Assembly: GCA_039704465.1 (NCBI GenBank)
Contig: JASFAU010000011.1
Coordinates: 62,001 to 126,000 of the forward strand
Direction: 5' to 3'
DNA length: 64,000 nt
Origin: Plasmodiophora brassicae
Taxonomy: Eukaryota; Endomyxa; Phytomyxea; Plasmodiophorida; Plasmodiophoridae
The position numbers and the translations under genes are program-made. Position 1 is the first letter of the stretch. Every line of letters begins with the position of its first letter. The notes beneath the pieces are model-generated. The model worked only from the letters and a program-made list of their open reading frames with translations, was not told the DNA's origin and did no database searches. Below, one piece after another: positions 20,680 to 31,415 of the stretch.

Positions 20680-22932
20680 ATGAACGCCGTCGTCAGGGCG
20701 TTGCTGGTGTTGCTGCTTCTGCTGCTGCAGTGGAACGCGCTCATGGTGCTGCGTATTACGTATCCTGGCGTGTCTGCGCGTGCGCCTCCTGTCTCGTTAT
20801 ACCGCGGCCCAGGTCCGCACTTCTTCCTGCCCGCTCTCGGCGCGCCTACCTGTCCTGTCGACGACCCAACCTGCTCGTCGACTAACGGCGCCCGCTTGGG
20901 CACGTCGCAGCGTCGTGACGTTATGCGGGATGACACGCCCGGCGACGCGACACACTCACCGATGGTGGCCGATACGTCCGGTGACCCATTGGACGTACCA
21001 GTGACGATCGCCTGCCAGGCGCATCCGTCTGATTCAGGTAACAGCTTTCCAATGGGAATGCCGGGCTCCCATCCGCCGTCGACGGGTCGCGCTCCTTCCC
21101 GAACTCTGGCTGACGGTGTGCCGTCGTTGCCTTCCGCGATAGAGACCTGTCCTGCTACCCATCCACTGGCGCTACACGAGTCTGCCTGGTCCCAGCAGGA
21201 ACATGTCGCTACGCTGGAGGGGCCTCCCGCCTCGACAACCTTGGTGCAATCCGAGTCGTTCGACGACCTGGTGGAGACATCGTCCGCGGTGGTTCATCCA
21301 GCATCGTCACCGTCACCGTCGGTCGAACCAATTGCATGGCCCATGGATGACCGCGCTCACTCGGCCACGGTAGCAGGTCCCAGTCCGGTACCGGGGTCGC
21401 AGGTCGATGTACCGCCCCCTGAAGAAGACATTTGCTCTACAACCCACTCCAGCTCATTCGCTGACCAGATCTTGCAGTCCACCAGGTCTGGTTTACAGGA
21501 CGTGCCGATCTTAATAGAGCCTTCCGACAAGGCGCCAACGTCGCCTTCATCGGACGCATCGGAAACGGCACCTGCTGGACCTGCGGCGGCAGACATTCAA
21601 AGCGTTATGGAACCCGGACAAGCACCTGGGTCGCCGGCCAGCGCAGCGACCCCGGCCGCGTTTGCTCCTGAACCGGGACGTCGCAAGGCCCTTCGATCGG
21701 GCGCATCGTCCAGGCCGTTGTCGGTGGACGCCAGACCGCCTTCCTCGGAAGCGCCAAGCGCGGTACCTGCGGGTCCCACATCAGCACTGTCCATCGCGAC
21801 GTTGTCGCCGACAGGGACGAGCACGCCGGCGAAAGATTGGCCTCCCCTTCGTACAGTGGAACGTCGCTGGCGGCTCGCGTTCCCCATCCACCCGATCGCT
21901 CTGTCACTGGTGGCGTTTTGCTCTCTGTGGGCAACGGCGTTCTCGTACACGAGCGGACGGCTACTGTTTCGTCTCATGCCCCGTTTCGGCGCCCGGCTCG
22001 TCTTGATGGCCCTGGACCCTCAGTCGCGTTTGCACGGCCTCCTCAATGGGCCGCCGAACCCGCGCACGGAACGCTTGATGGCGCACCCAGTGGTCTCCCG
22101 CGTGAAGGCAATCGGCCAACGGGCCCTGGCACGTCTGACGGCATCGCCAGCCGCCTCCCGCCTGAAGGCAGCCGGCAAACATGTCGCTGTCTTCGCCCTC
22201 GGGTACATTCCAGTCTGTTTCGTGGTCGGCATGATTGACGGCATCGTGGAAACCGGTTCCGAAGCTGCCGGCGTCCTGCATCAATTCCTGAACGAGGCGT
22301 ACCCGAACCGCACGCTGCATGAGATTGCGTCCCGTATCATCGTTGCCGTCCATCGACGATTCGCCACCGTCCTGTCGAAAGCGGGGCGCAATGTCTCCCA
22401 GGCGTTGCACGGCGTGGGAGACGCTATCGTACGGGAAGGCAGGCGGGAACTGGCGGGCACTGCCCGAGATGTCTCCGAGGGCTTGAACACTGCCCGCGAC
22501 GCGATCAGCGACACGTTCGGGCGGACGTACTCGGACGTGGTGGTCGAGAGCGCGTCCACATTGGTGGCCGGGCTGACCAAGATGGGGCCTTCGGTGTTGG
22601 CCACCGGGGCCCTGACCACGACGGGCCTCTGGTTCCTGCGCGTCGTCAGCAATCGCTACCACGGGAAGCTGGCTCGTGCGGCAGCCGACACGCTGCACCG
22701 CCAACGGAAAGACGCGCTGGTCAAGGCGACCGTCGTATCGGCTGCCGCAGTCGGCGCCTACGCCCTGACGAAATCCATCACGAACCGGCTGACACCGTTG
22801 CCGGCGGCGGACAGCCCCCCTCCGCGAACCCTGACCGACGATGCCGCGCCGTCCGCATCCTCGCCCATACGTCATCTGTGGATCGTACCGTTAGCCACGA
22901 TCGTCACGCTCGCCCTCACTATAACGCTCTAG
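20680..22932 (+). CDS. Large Pro/Ser/Thr-rich membrane or surface protein
   Basis: A single open frame; the Met at 20680 was chosen because it starts a typical signal peptide or anchor (MNAVVRALLVLLLLLLQW). The protein is 750 residues. Residues about 70-420 are rich in Pro, Ser, Thr and Asp with no fold, mucin-like. The C-terminal third has hydrophobic segments (LVAFCSLWATAFSYTSGRL, VAVFALGYIPVCFVVGMIDG) separated by amphipathic helices with two related units, VVSRVKAIGQRALARL and AASRLKAAGKHVAVF, and ends in a hydrophobic tail (IVPLATIVTLALTITL). I recognise no family. A cell-surface or endomembrane protein is likely by composition. Confidence 0.65.
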   Translation: MNAVVRALLVLLLLLLQWNALMVLRITYPGVSARAPPVSLYRGPGPHFFLPALGAPTCPVDDPTCSSTNGARLGTSQRRDVMRDDTPGDATHSPMVADTSGDPLDVPVTIACQAHPSDSGNSFPMGMPGSHPPSTGRAPSRTLADGVPSLPSAIETCPATHPLALHESAWSQQEHVATLEGPPASTTLVQSESFDDLVETSSAVVHPASSPSPSVEPIAWPMDDRAHSATVAGPSPVPGSQVDVPPPEEDICSTTHSSSFADQILQSTRSGLQDVPILIEPSDKAPTSPSSDASETAPAGPAAADIQSVMEPGQAPGSPASAATPAAFAPEPGRRKALRSGASSRPLSVDARPPSSEAPSAVPAGPTSALSIATLSPTGTSTPAKDWPPLRTVERRWRLAFPIHPIALSLVAFCSLWATAFSYTSGRLLFRLMPRFGARLVLMALDPQSRLHGLLNGPPNPRTERLMAHPVVSRVKAIGQRALARLTASPAASRLKAAGKHVAVFALGYIPVCFVVGMIDGIVETGSEAAGVLHQFLNEAYPNRTLHEIASRIIVAVHRRFATVLSKAGRNVSQALHGVGDAIVREGRRELAGTARDVSEGLNTARDAISDTFGRTYSDVVVESASTLVAGLTKMGPSVLATGALTTTGLWFLRVVSNRYHGKLARAAADTLHRQRKDALVKATVVSAAAVGAYALTKSITNRLTPLPAADSPPPRTLTDDAAPSASSPIRHLWIVPLATIVTLALTITL

Positions 22933-23070
22933 GGATCCCATATGTATGCAGGACGCTGTGACGCCGGCAGATTTGTTCCCACGTGTGACCGGGTGCGTCA
23001 GACAGCAACCAGGATCGGATATAGCATAGCCGTGTGTGGGTCGGTACCTCTGTGGCACGATCTAGCAGAA

Positions 23071-23092
23071 GGCGGCGGCGGCGGCGGCGGCG
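23071..23092 (+). repeat. (GGC)n microsatellite
   Basis: About seven GGC units in the leader of the Sel1-repeat gene, 38 bp before its start codon. Confidence 0.9.
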
Positions 23093-23129
23093 CCGTTCAA
23101 CGCAGGCAGCGCTGGATCCGTGTCGCGTG

Positions 23130-23879
23130 ATGCCGATGCTGGGGGCGGCGGCACCCGGGGCCGCAAGTGCGTTGCCGACCGCACCGGCGGCGGCGCACCA
23201 CGCACCCGCGTGCTGCCCGTGCCGTGCCCGCGCCCGCGCCCTACCGCGGTCGTTCGCGACGACACCCACGCGGCTGCCTTCGCAGGTGCTGCTGAAGCAG
23301 GAGCGGCGCCGGCGGCAGTACCGGGACGTATCGCTGGTCGACACGCAGAAGCTGGTCGACGTGTACCTGGGCGACGCGCTCCTGCAGGCCGCGCTCGACG
23401 AGAACGGCGCCCACGACGACTTCGAGGAAGGCGTCCGCATGTACGCCGACGGCGACTACGAGCAGGCGTTCGCCCTGTGGGATAACGCCGCCCGCCATGG
23501 GCACGCCATGGCCATGTCGAAGTAGGCGAACGGAAACGGCGTCGGTCGCCGACGTTGAAACGAATGCGCTGACTGACCGGGGTGCGGCGGGGACAGTGTG
23601 GCAGCCTGCCATCTGCTCGGCCGGGGCACGTTCCGGAACGAGGGCAAGGCCGTGCAGGGGTTCGACGCGGCGTCCAGGCTCGGCAGCGAACTCGCCATGC
23701 ACAACCTGGGCGTCATGTTCGAGGCGGGGCTGGGCGTGCCGGCCGACCCGCGCCGCGGTCGGCAACTCATCGAGGACGCCCTGCGCCGGTGCCCGGCCAG
23801 CGACCCCGTCCTGAATCGCGCCGTCAGCGACGAGGCGCGCGCCAAATCAGCCATCATGATCTGGTTCAACCGGCACTAA
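23130..23879 (+). CDS. Sel1-repeat protein, probably mitochondrial
   Basis: Predicted exons 23130-23521 and 23597-23879; 224 residues. The N-terminus is rich in Ala and Arg with almost no acidic residues (PCRARARALPRSFATTP), as in mitochondrial presequences. The C-terminal half has about three Sel1-like repeats, e.g. VRMYADGDYEQAFALWDNAA, VAACHLLGRGTF and LAMHNLGVMFEAGLGVPAD. Sel1 repeats are protein-interaction scaffolds; the partner is unknown. The stop codon overlaps the stop of the gene on the opposite strand. Confidence 0.75.
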
Positions 23880-24763
23880 ACAGCGCGAGGGCGGCCCCAT
23901 TCGAAGTCGTCCATGTCGACCCGGTGCGGCGCGTCGAGCAGGAACTCGAGCGCCAACTGGACCGCTGGGCGGCCCAGCGGCTGGCGCCAGTGCTCCCTGC
24001 CGTCGGGTTCGCGAAGAACAACCGACCCGAACAGGATGGCATCCTCCAGGGCCGACAGGTGGTACCCGACGCGGCACCCGGGTGCAGAGTCGCCCCTGGA
24101 GCAGCAAGCGAACGGTGCCACCGACAGCCGGCGCCGATGCCCGCCGATCCATGCGGGTCGCTCCAGCGAGGCGGCGTGCTGGTCGTGATCGCACACCGAC
24201 AGCCCCGTGTGGAAGCAGCAGGGCGACGCGTCCCCTAACGAGTACACCGGATCCAGGCAGCGCAGGCGGCGGCACCGGCGCCGTTGCTGGCGAACGTCCG
24301 CCTGGAAATCGCCGATGGACCCGAAGTTGAGTTCAGCGAGCAGCGACCGCGCCAGGTCGACGGCGACGTCCGGCGGCGCCGACGGCGACCTGGCGTTGAC
24401 CAGGAAGCGGTTCGTGAACGGCGACAAAATCGACACCGCTCTGGACGGGTCCCGCGATGCGACCGTGACGGCCATGACGACGATGCCCCCTTTGACGTTG
24501 TCGGGCAGGCGCAGGAACGACGCGATATGCGAGACGATGTCCGGCGGCAGGCGCTGCGTGACGACGGGGCACACGACCGCCATGGTCCGCTCCGGGAACG
24601 GGTCCGCCCAGTTGGCCAGGACGTCGCCCAGGATCCGCAGGTGGCGTACCAGCGCCGGCGCCGCCATCGAGCAGCGCGCTGTCCCAGGCCAGATATTTCC
24701 GCGTCCGCCCATCGGCGATCCTGTGCACATCCCGCACGCACACGGGGCACCCCCACCGGGCAA
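23876..24763 (-). CDS. Hypothetical protein
   Basis: An open frame of 295 residues. The segment RLPPDIVSHIASFLRLPD resembles an F-box-like helix pair, but the rest does not match a known F-box family. The region PCCFHTGLSVCDHDQHAA with HxxH and Cys residues could bind metal. The start is uncertain: several in-frame Met codons (24763, 24583) exist and an upstream minus-strand frame at 24600-24830 may be a first exon. Its TAG shares three bases with the TAA of the Sel1-repeat gene. Confidence 0.5.
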   Translation of the reverse strand: MPGGGAPCACGMCTGSPMGGRGNIWPGTARCSMAAPALVRHLRILGDVLANWADPFPERTMAVVCPVVTQRLPPDIVSHIASFLRLPDNVKGGIVVMAVTVASRDPSRAVSILSPFTNRFLVNARSPSAPPDVAVDLARSLLAELNFGSIGDFQADVRQQRRRCRRLRCLDPVYSLGDASPCCFHTGLSVCDHDQHAASLERPAWIGGHRRRLSVAPFACCSRGDSAPGCRVGYHLSALEDAILFGSVVLREPDGREHWRQPLGRPAVQLALEFLLDAPHRVDMDDFEWGRPRAV

Positions 24764-24920
24764 CGCCTACGTACCAGGTGCGCAACTCGTGCCTATGTAC
24801 GTAAACGTAGAATAGGTACCCGCTGGCGCCTGGCGCAGCAGGAGACGTACCCCGGCCGGGGAATGTCCGTGGCGGACTTGCGCGACGGAGAAGGCCGCCA
24901 ATCCGCATCACGCCGTCGCG

Positions 24921-25674
24921 ATGGGGTACGCCAGCGATCGGGAGGTGCGGGGGCGGTCGCGGTCGCCGGGGCGCCCGCGCCGCAAGGAGCAGTACTCGCT
25001 GCATGTCCGCAACCTGGACCTGAGCACGACGTAAGCGTTCGTTGTGGGGAGGTCCGCGCGCCGTCGTCGTCGCTGACTCTGCCGCCGCCAGGTCCGAGGA
25101 GCTTCGCGACCTGTTCGGCAAGCACGGGTCGATCCGCGACGTGTACATCCCGAGGGACTACTACTCGAAGCAGCCCCGCGGGTTCGCCTACCTCGAGTTC
25201 ACGTCCAAGACGGAGGCCGATGCCGCCATCGACGCCCTGAACGGGTACAGCCTGAACGGCCGCGACCTGTTCGTCGAATACGCCCGCGGCGAACGTAAAA
25301 CGAGTCAGATGATGCGCGATCGTGAACGGCGCCAGACGTCCCCGCGTCGTCGTTCGCGTTCTCGATCGCGATCGCCGCATCGTCGCCGCCGGGCGTCGCG
25401 TTCGCCGCCCCGTCGTCGCCAGTCGCGCTCTCCTCCGCGTCGGCGATCGCCTTCGCCGCCGCGTCGTCGTCATCGCACGCCGTCGCCCCGTCGTCGTTCG
25501 CCGTCGCCACGCCGTTCGCCTCGTCGTCGTGATGTGTCGCCGCGTCGTCGTTCGCCTTCGCCCCGTCGTCGTGATGTGTCGCCGTCGCCGCGTCGTCGTT
25601 CGGCGTCGCCCCGTCGTCGCTCGCCTTCACGGAGCCGTTCGCCGCGCGGTGGCCTGTACCGCCACCTGGTCTGA
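24921..25674 (+). CDS. SR-family splicing factor (RRM + RS domain)
   Basis: Predicted exons 24921-25030 and 25092-25674; 230 residues. The RRM carries RNP2 LHVRNLDL and RNP1 RGFAYLEF; the intron lies just after RNP2. It is followed by a long RS domain (about 110 residues) built from SPRRR, SPSP and RRRDVSP units encoded by repetitive CGTCGT/TCGCC codons. The order RRM then RS is that of SRSF2/SC35-like proteins; a Tra2-type protein with a terminal RS is also possible since a short RS-like stretch (RGRSRSPGRPRRK) precedes the RRM. Nuclear; selects splice sites. Confidence 0.88.
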
Positions 25675-26022
25675 CGTGTACCCGATGGGACGGACACGAT
25701 GCATTCTGGCTAAAGCAGTGACAACAAAGTCAGAGACATTCGTCAGAACATGCAAGTGTAAGTAGCCAAGCGCAGGCAGTAGCGCGTCCCTCAAGCCAAG
25801 CAGGGCAGGGCAGGGCAGGGCGGCAAGCGCCGGGCGAGGTAGTCGTCGACAAGGTTGCCAGGGACCGGGGCACCGGACGTAAAGTCGGGGAGGCGCACGT
25901 AGGCGTGGCATACCCGTGGCGTCAGGTTGAAGTGCGTCAAATGGGGGCAACGAGGCACGGAACGGGTCAATGCGCGGCATGTTCCAGGCTCGAACGGGCA
26001 ACGAAGCATGGTGTGTACCCGT

Positions 26023-26066
<44 letters not shown>

Positions 26067-26299
26067 GATGCCCGAACCATGCTGAACGTCGCCGGCGGTC
26101 TGCATTTGGTCTTCTCGATTTCCATTGTACAGGCGCGGCCTGCATGTCGTCAACTCTGCATTCATTGCACTGTGCGACCCGACTTTGTATTTCGAAAGGA
26201 CTGGCGTCCGCGTTGTCGGTGCTGGCAAATCGGGGAACGCCAAGATGCAGGACCGGAGGCAGGTTGTCTAGGCCCCCCAAGATGCGCTGACCGGCTGCC
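25675..26299. other. Intergenic region with simple repeats
   Basis: No gene recognised. It holds a run of GGGCA units at about 25800-25822 and a (GA)n tract at 26026-26068. Confidence 0.5.
26026..26068. repeat. (GA)n microsatellite
   Basis: About 21 AG dinucleotides with one interruption (GGG). Confidence 0.95.
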
Positions 26300-26545
26300 A
26301 TGCCGAAGAAGCGACACGAACTGGACGAGCCGACCATGAGCGAAAAGGTGAACGAGACGATCGCGAAGGCGGTGGCGGATTCGCTGCGGGCCAATGAGGA
26401 AGATTTCGACGAGGTTCTCCGACGAGAGCAGGGAGGGCGTCGAACTCTTCCCGTTGGGCCACGCCGCTCTCGCGATCGTCTCGTTCACATCTTCGCTCGT
26501 CGTCGTCATGCGTGTGCATCGCATGCGTTCGGCACACGCGCATAA
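26300..26545 (+). CDS. Small putative protein (doubtful)
   Basis: An 81-residue frame from an ATG at 26300. The first 45 residues look protein-like (MSEKVNETIAKAVADSLRAN), the rest is Arg-rich and probably not translated as such. An inverted copy of its core (26464-26498) gives DVNETIARAA on the other strand, so this may be a piece of a duplicated gene or element. No family recognised. Low confidence. Confidence 0.25.
   Translation: MPKKRHELDEPTMSEKVNETIAKAVADSLRANEEDFDEVLRREQGGRRTLPVGPRRSRDRLVHIFARRRHACASHAFGTRA
26338..26498. repeat. Inverted repeat, arms of 35 bp
   Basis: Arms 26338-26372 and 26464-26498 are reverse complements with 31 of 35 positions equal, including an unbroken core GTGAACGAGACGATCGCGA. 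Weaker similarity extends inward. Confidence 0.8.
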
Positions 26546-26690
26546 GCCGGAACGTGGAAGATACGGGATCGGGCAGCGCGCAGGGCACGGCCGGCCGCAC
26601 CGCATCGCACAGGCGGACGGCGTGGCCGTGCGGCGCACTGCCGTGGCTGCTGCCGGTGCGAGTGCGACCCGCACCGCCGCACCCGCTGCA

Positions 26691-28056
26691 ATGGAGGTGG
26701 CGCGATGCGGGCGCCTCGATCGCGGGCACTTCTCCACCATCTACACGTCGACGATGTCGTCGGCGTTCGGACCTGTCATTGCCAGCCCAGGTGAGGGGCC
26801 CCGGGCGTACACGTCGGGTCGCTTGACAAGGTCAATCCCACACAGCATCGGGGACGCTGTTCGCGTTCGCCCCTGGTACGGACGACGACCTGCTGACGTC
26901 GGTCGACGTGTTCGATGCCGTGCTGGACGCCAGCGACCATGATCTGATCGCCGTCCACGCATGGGATGACGCGGACGGGTGTCCCATGCTCGCGGCCGTC
27001 ACCTGCTGCGGGACCGTCGAAGACGCCACCGTTAACAGCCGCATCCATGTCGTCCGGGTTCAGATGCTCGCTGCTCACGTCACGTGCCATTGTCCTCCCG
27101 CTGCTGACCGTGATTCTACAGATCGGTGCCGATGCAGCTGTGCTGACGAAAACGATGTCCTGCGTTCCGTTCTTCGTGGGGCACCTGCCGAGCGAGCTAT
27201 TCGGTTAGGGCGACCTGTTCGCGACGATGTCTGATGTGTCGAATGATTAGTGCCGCCCAGGTGGGACTGGGCATCCTCGACTGGTTGTCGCTGGGTCGGA
27301 TCGCAAGTTGCACGTGTTCGATGCCAGACGTGACGACATTGTCGATGACGCAGCTGATCGCAGCGCGTTCCCGTCCGTGTTTCAGAACCAGCAGGCGTCG
27401 ATCATGTCGATGGACGTCGTCCGACGGCCTGATGTAGGCACCGAACGGCGTATTGCTGTCGGGCCACGTGCAGTGACCCCCCTTACACAGGGTTCCTTTG
27501 CTGTTGCCGCTGGTTACCAGGACGGCACTGTGATCGTCAGTGGTGCGGGCCCTGGACCGGGTCCCCATACGCCATGGGCATACTGTGCTGATGGGCCGAT
27601 ACCCGATCTGCGCCTCGTTGAGCTGGACGGCATCCTTTCCGTCGTTGTCGTTGGCGCAATTGGATTCGTGCACTACCACCACGCCGTCGTCCAGGAGGGT
27701 CTGCAGGTCGAGATGTCGATTATCGACGCGGATCTGCGCCGCTGTGCCGCTAACCTCGGGGCAACCAGGCTGACAGTTTAGTCGTGCTGCCCGCGTCGAA
27801 CACGTCAGACTGCCTGACATCGGTCGCCGTCGATTCGCCGTCGCGTCGTGTTCTGGTCGGGTCGTACCTGCAGGAAATCCTCGTCTACAACGTCGCACCA
27901 GCGTCCGACCATCGCATGCCCGACATTGCACTGACGACAAGAATTCGTGTTGCCGATCCTGTCTACAGGATACTGCTGCCGCATCCCGACGATAAGACGT
28001 GCGATCTCATTGTGTTCACCATGAAAGGAATTTATCGTTTGCGATCACGCCAGTAA
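26691..28056 (+). CDS. KPTN: Kaptin (KICSTOR subunit) homologue
   Basis: Predicted exons: 26691-26790, 26846-27057, 27122-27203, 27261-27433, 27491-27706, 27769-28056; 356 residues (human 436). Beta-propeller-like segments follow one another: RLVVAGSDRKLHVFDARR, FAVAAGYQDGTV, DGPIPDLRLVEL, then SRRVLVGSYLQEILVYNV and LIVFTMKGIYRL. Their order and wording match kaptin, where GTYGQELLCYKY and LAVVSLKGVHIL occupy the last positions. Kaptin is part of KICSTOR, which links GATOR1 to lysosomes for nutrient control of TORC1. The start could be the in-frame Met at 26754. I did not compare with related WD proteins such as ITFG2, so the name is likely but not certain. Confidence 0.62.
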
Positions 28057-28208
28057 AACCTTTGCTCATCAGCATCCTACAAACCTGGGATTGGCGGATA
28101 GCCGGGCGCTTCTACGGCACGTCAATCGTGCTACCACTTGGGTATGAACGGTGGGCCTTTTGTTCGCATTTCATAACGTGCCTTTATTTCAGCGTCTTGC
28201 GTTTGGGC

Positions 28209-31200
28209 TTACAGAGCGGCGACAACCTCGGTCATCATGTGCTCGGTCTCGGCAGTTTCGTTGTCCATTGCTGTGGAATTCCTGTCAACAATCTTGAAGA
28301 GGATGACCTTAAGCACTAGAGACGCGAGCCCCAACGTCAGTCACTGGCAAGCGGGCCGTGCATCCGGATACGTACGGTCCTGGATGAGGAACCAGACGAC
28401 GCAGTAGAGCCAGATGAACCCGCACCAGTGGCCGGGAATGGGGGCACCTCCGTTGCCGAACGGCCAGTACAATGAGAACAGTGTCGAGATGCCCAGGGCG
28501 ATGCATCCGGCGACCAGCAGGAACAGACCCGGGCGATGTGACACGAAGGTGCGAGCCCCCGTCCGCGCCGTGAACAATGTCATGAAATCGCTCAGCGATA
28601 CTTTCACTGCATCAGCGTCACCCAACCGGCCAATCCTCCAAGCACCACCACGTGAACGTACAGTACATGACGACAATGACCTGCTCGAAGGTGAGCGCGT
28701 CCAGCCCGAACGCCCTGAAGAGGCCATTGCCCGTGTGCTCCGCTGAGCTCAGCGCCAGCCAGAGCATGAGCAGCGAGGACGCACAGGCGACCAGGCCCAG
28801 CGTCGCAGCCATGCCCCACAGGCGCGGGATGTTCCACAGCTGCGGGCGCTTACTCGTGTGCACCGAGTCGTACGCCACCGAAATGATGGTGCCGTCGTTC
28901 AGGACCGTGATCGTGATCAGGGCAATGACGGGCATGGTCCAGAACTGGGGGAAGGTGGGCGGGCCGAGCTCGTTTGGGTGCATCGACAGGATCCCAATGA
29001 AGAAGAACAGGATCAGTTGTAGCGTCGCTGCCACACGGTAGATCTGAAGCGGACGCGTCATACGTTCAGCAAACCATCGCTTGCGTTAATGGACAGCGGT
29101 AAAATTACCAGAAACGAGTTCATGCGGGCAAAGATACGACGCGAAATCAGGATGGCCTCGACAATGGCGTTCAGGCCAGGTTTGGTGAGGACAATGTCGG
29201 CAGCGGCACGAGCGGCATCGGTGGCGCCATCCACAGCCTAAGCAAACTCAGCAAATGGCGCATCTCGTGCCGAGCACAGCAGTTACGAACAACGCCAACG
29301 TGGGCCTGCTTCAGAGCCGGGGCGTCATTGACACCGTCGCCCGTCATACCCGTGATAATGTCGCGCTGCTTCAACGCCTCAACGAGGATGAACTTGTGCT
29401 CGGGTAGCGCCTGCGAGAACCCGTCCGTGTTCTGCCAGCAGTCATTGTAGGCATGTAGCGCTTCGAACACATCCGCGGTAAGCCTACCATGATCATGTCG
29501 CCTAGATCGGCGCCGAGAGTCTTTGGCAACTGCCCCTTCGTCTTTCTCAGGTCGATCTCGGGGATGATACCGGAACTGCACGACACAACGCGACCGTTGC
29601 CGAGCGCAAGCGTCCTGGCCATCTCCTGGGCGACCAGCTGGTGGTCGCCCGTGATCATCTTCACCGTGATGCCATACTGCCTCGCGCGTTCAATCGTCTC
29701 CTTGGCGTCGGGACGGGCCGGATCCAGGAACGACAAGATGGCAACCATCTCCATCTGGCCCTTCTCGTTCGTCTTCGCCACGGCCAGTGATCGAATGCCG
29801 CGCGCCGCCAGATCCACGACGGCCAGCTCCACCGCCTTCCTGATGTCGTCCTTGTTGTGGCACAGACCAACGAGAACGTCAGGAGCGCCCTTGACGACCG
29901 TGAATTGATCGCCCTGTTTCGAACGGACGGTCGACTCGGTTCGCTTCCGGTCGGTGTCGAACGGAATGTACTCGATCTGGGTGTACGTGTTGCAACGCGG
30001 AATGTCGGCGATGCTGAGGATCATCGTGTCCAGGGCGTCCTTGGCGGGTTCCTTCCACTTGGTGGCCAGTGCCGCATACAGGATGACATCATCCCTGGTG
30101 GTGCCCTTGATGAACGTCGGGCACTCGTCCTGGACCTGCATCTTGTTCATCGTTAGCGTGCCCGTCTTGTCAGAGCAGAGGACGCGCATGCCGGCCAGGC
30201 GCTCGATGGCGGTCAGTTTGGCGACGATGGCGTGATGGGCGGTCAATTCACGGGATCCCAGCGCCAGCGTCGCCGTGACGACGACTTCGATGGCAATCGG
30301 GATCGAAGCGACCAGCAGGACGACGTTGAACGAAATCGCCTCCTTGACCTCAGCAAAGGAGCCGGCTCCACCGACGACCAGGATATAGGTCAGCGTGATA
30401 ACGACGAGCACGATCGAGATGATGAGCAGATTGACGACAATGCGCAGAAGGATCTTGTCAAGATCGCCCAGGCTGTTGTCGTCGACCTGGAGCAGGGCAG
30501 CCGTCTTCCCGTACATCGTGTTCATGCCCGTCGCCGTCACCGTCGCTTCCGATTCACCACGGGCGACCGTCGACCCCATCTTGGCCTCGTGGCCTGGGCT
30601 CATCCGTACTGGCATCGACTCGCCCGTCATCGCCGACTGGTCGATGTTGACTGTCCCCGTGTTGATCTCGCAATCGGCCGGCACCGCCGACCCGGCCGAC
30701 AACGCGACCAGGTCGCCGGGCACCAGCAACGTCGCGTTGATCGTCTGCCATTTGCCATCGCGTTTCACATGCGCCGTCGGTCGCAGGCTTTTCTGCACCA
30801 TCGACTGCGTCAGTGGCCCGCAGGACAACGCGCAGCGGTGCGCCAGCGAACCTTCAGCGCCGCAATGGCGTTGTCGGCCTTGTTGGATTCGTAGAACCCG
30901 ACAAAGCCGTTGATGAACTGCAGGGCGAGCAGGACGCCCACGTCGACCCAGTTGGTGAGGATGCACTCGATGGCGATGGCGACCCAGATGCCAATCGGCA
31001 TCGGCCCGATGAACTGCTCCAGAAGCAGGCGCCAGCGCGATTTGCGAACCTCAGTCAGCTGGTTCAGGCCGTATTCCTTGAGGAGGTCTTCAGCAGCCGC
31101 CGTGGTCAAACCTTTGCTGTGCCCCATCGACATGGAGGGCTGACGAGAGATGTGCGGCTGGTGCTCGTTGAGCTCGGTGACGTTGATCGGGTTCGTCGAG

Positions 31201-31415
31201 AACCGCCTCAGCTGGACCTCGACATCGCGACGGCTGACATGCGTCGAGCTGTCGGCGCGCTCTGGACCGCCCAGCCTGTAGATGACGACCTCCTCGGGGT
31301 CGTGTTCGGCCGCATCGGCGTGCTGCTTGCTGTACGACTCGGATTGTCGTTTCAGCACCAAACGGTGCTGCTCGTCGTCGCTGGCATGCTCTGCATCGGA
31401 CGGCGACTGGCTCAT
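28209..31415 (-). CDS. Plasma-membrane H+-ATPase (P-type IIIA), inverted paralogue
   Basis: Predicted exons on the minus strand: 31415-30852, 30804-29488, 29431-29291, 29237-29109, 29043-28662, 28606-28376, 28315-28209; 956 residues. All P3A landmarks are present: [29 protein letters not shown] and ten hydrophobic segments. Intron positions equal those of the copy at 1405-4517. Differences: an N-terminal acidic extension of about 32 residues ([16 protein letters not shown]), three extra residues in exon 2 and three fewer in the M5-M6 loop. Start 31415 was preferred over 31472 because the upstream part looks non-coding. It is convergent with the kaptin gene (152 bp). Confidence 0.93.

Noticed and set aside
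23034..23129. Upstream extension of the Sel1 protein
   Set aside because: The extension is a poly-Arg run from the GGC microsatellite; the Met at 23130 begins a normal presequence.
25322..25765. Alternative frame over the RS domain
   Set aside because: The CGTCGT repeats keep several frames open; only the frame following the RRM makes RS dipeptides.
26026..26068. Coding of the (GA)n tract in a 144-residue ORF
   Set aside because: Poly Glu-Arg from a microsatellite, no family signal.
29489..29908. Plus-strand ORFs in the ATPase at 28209-31415
   Set aside because: They lie antisense to conserved P-type ATPase sequence; frame openness comes from codon bias.
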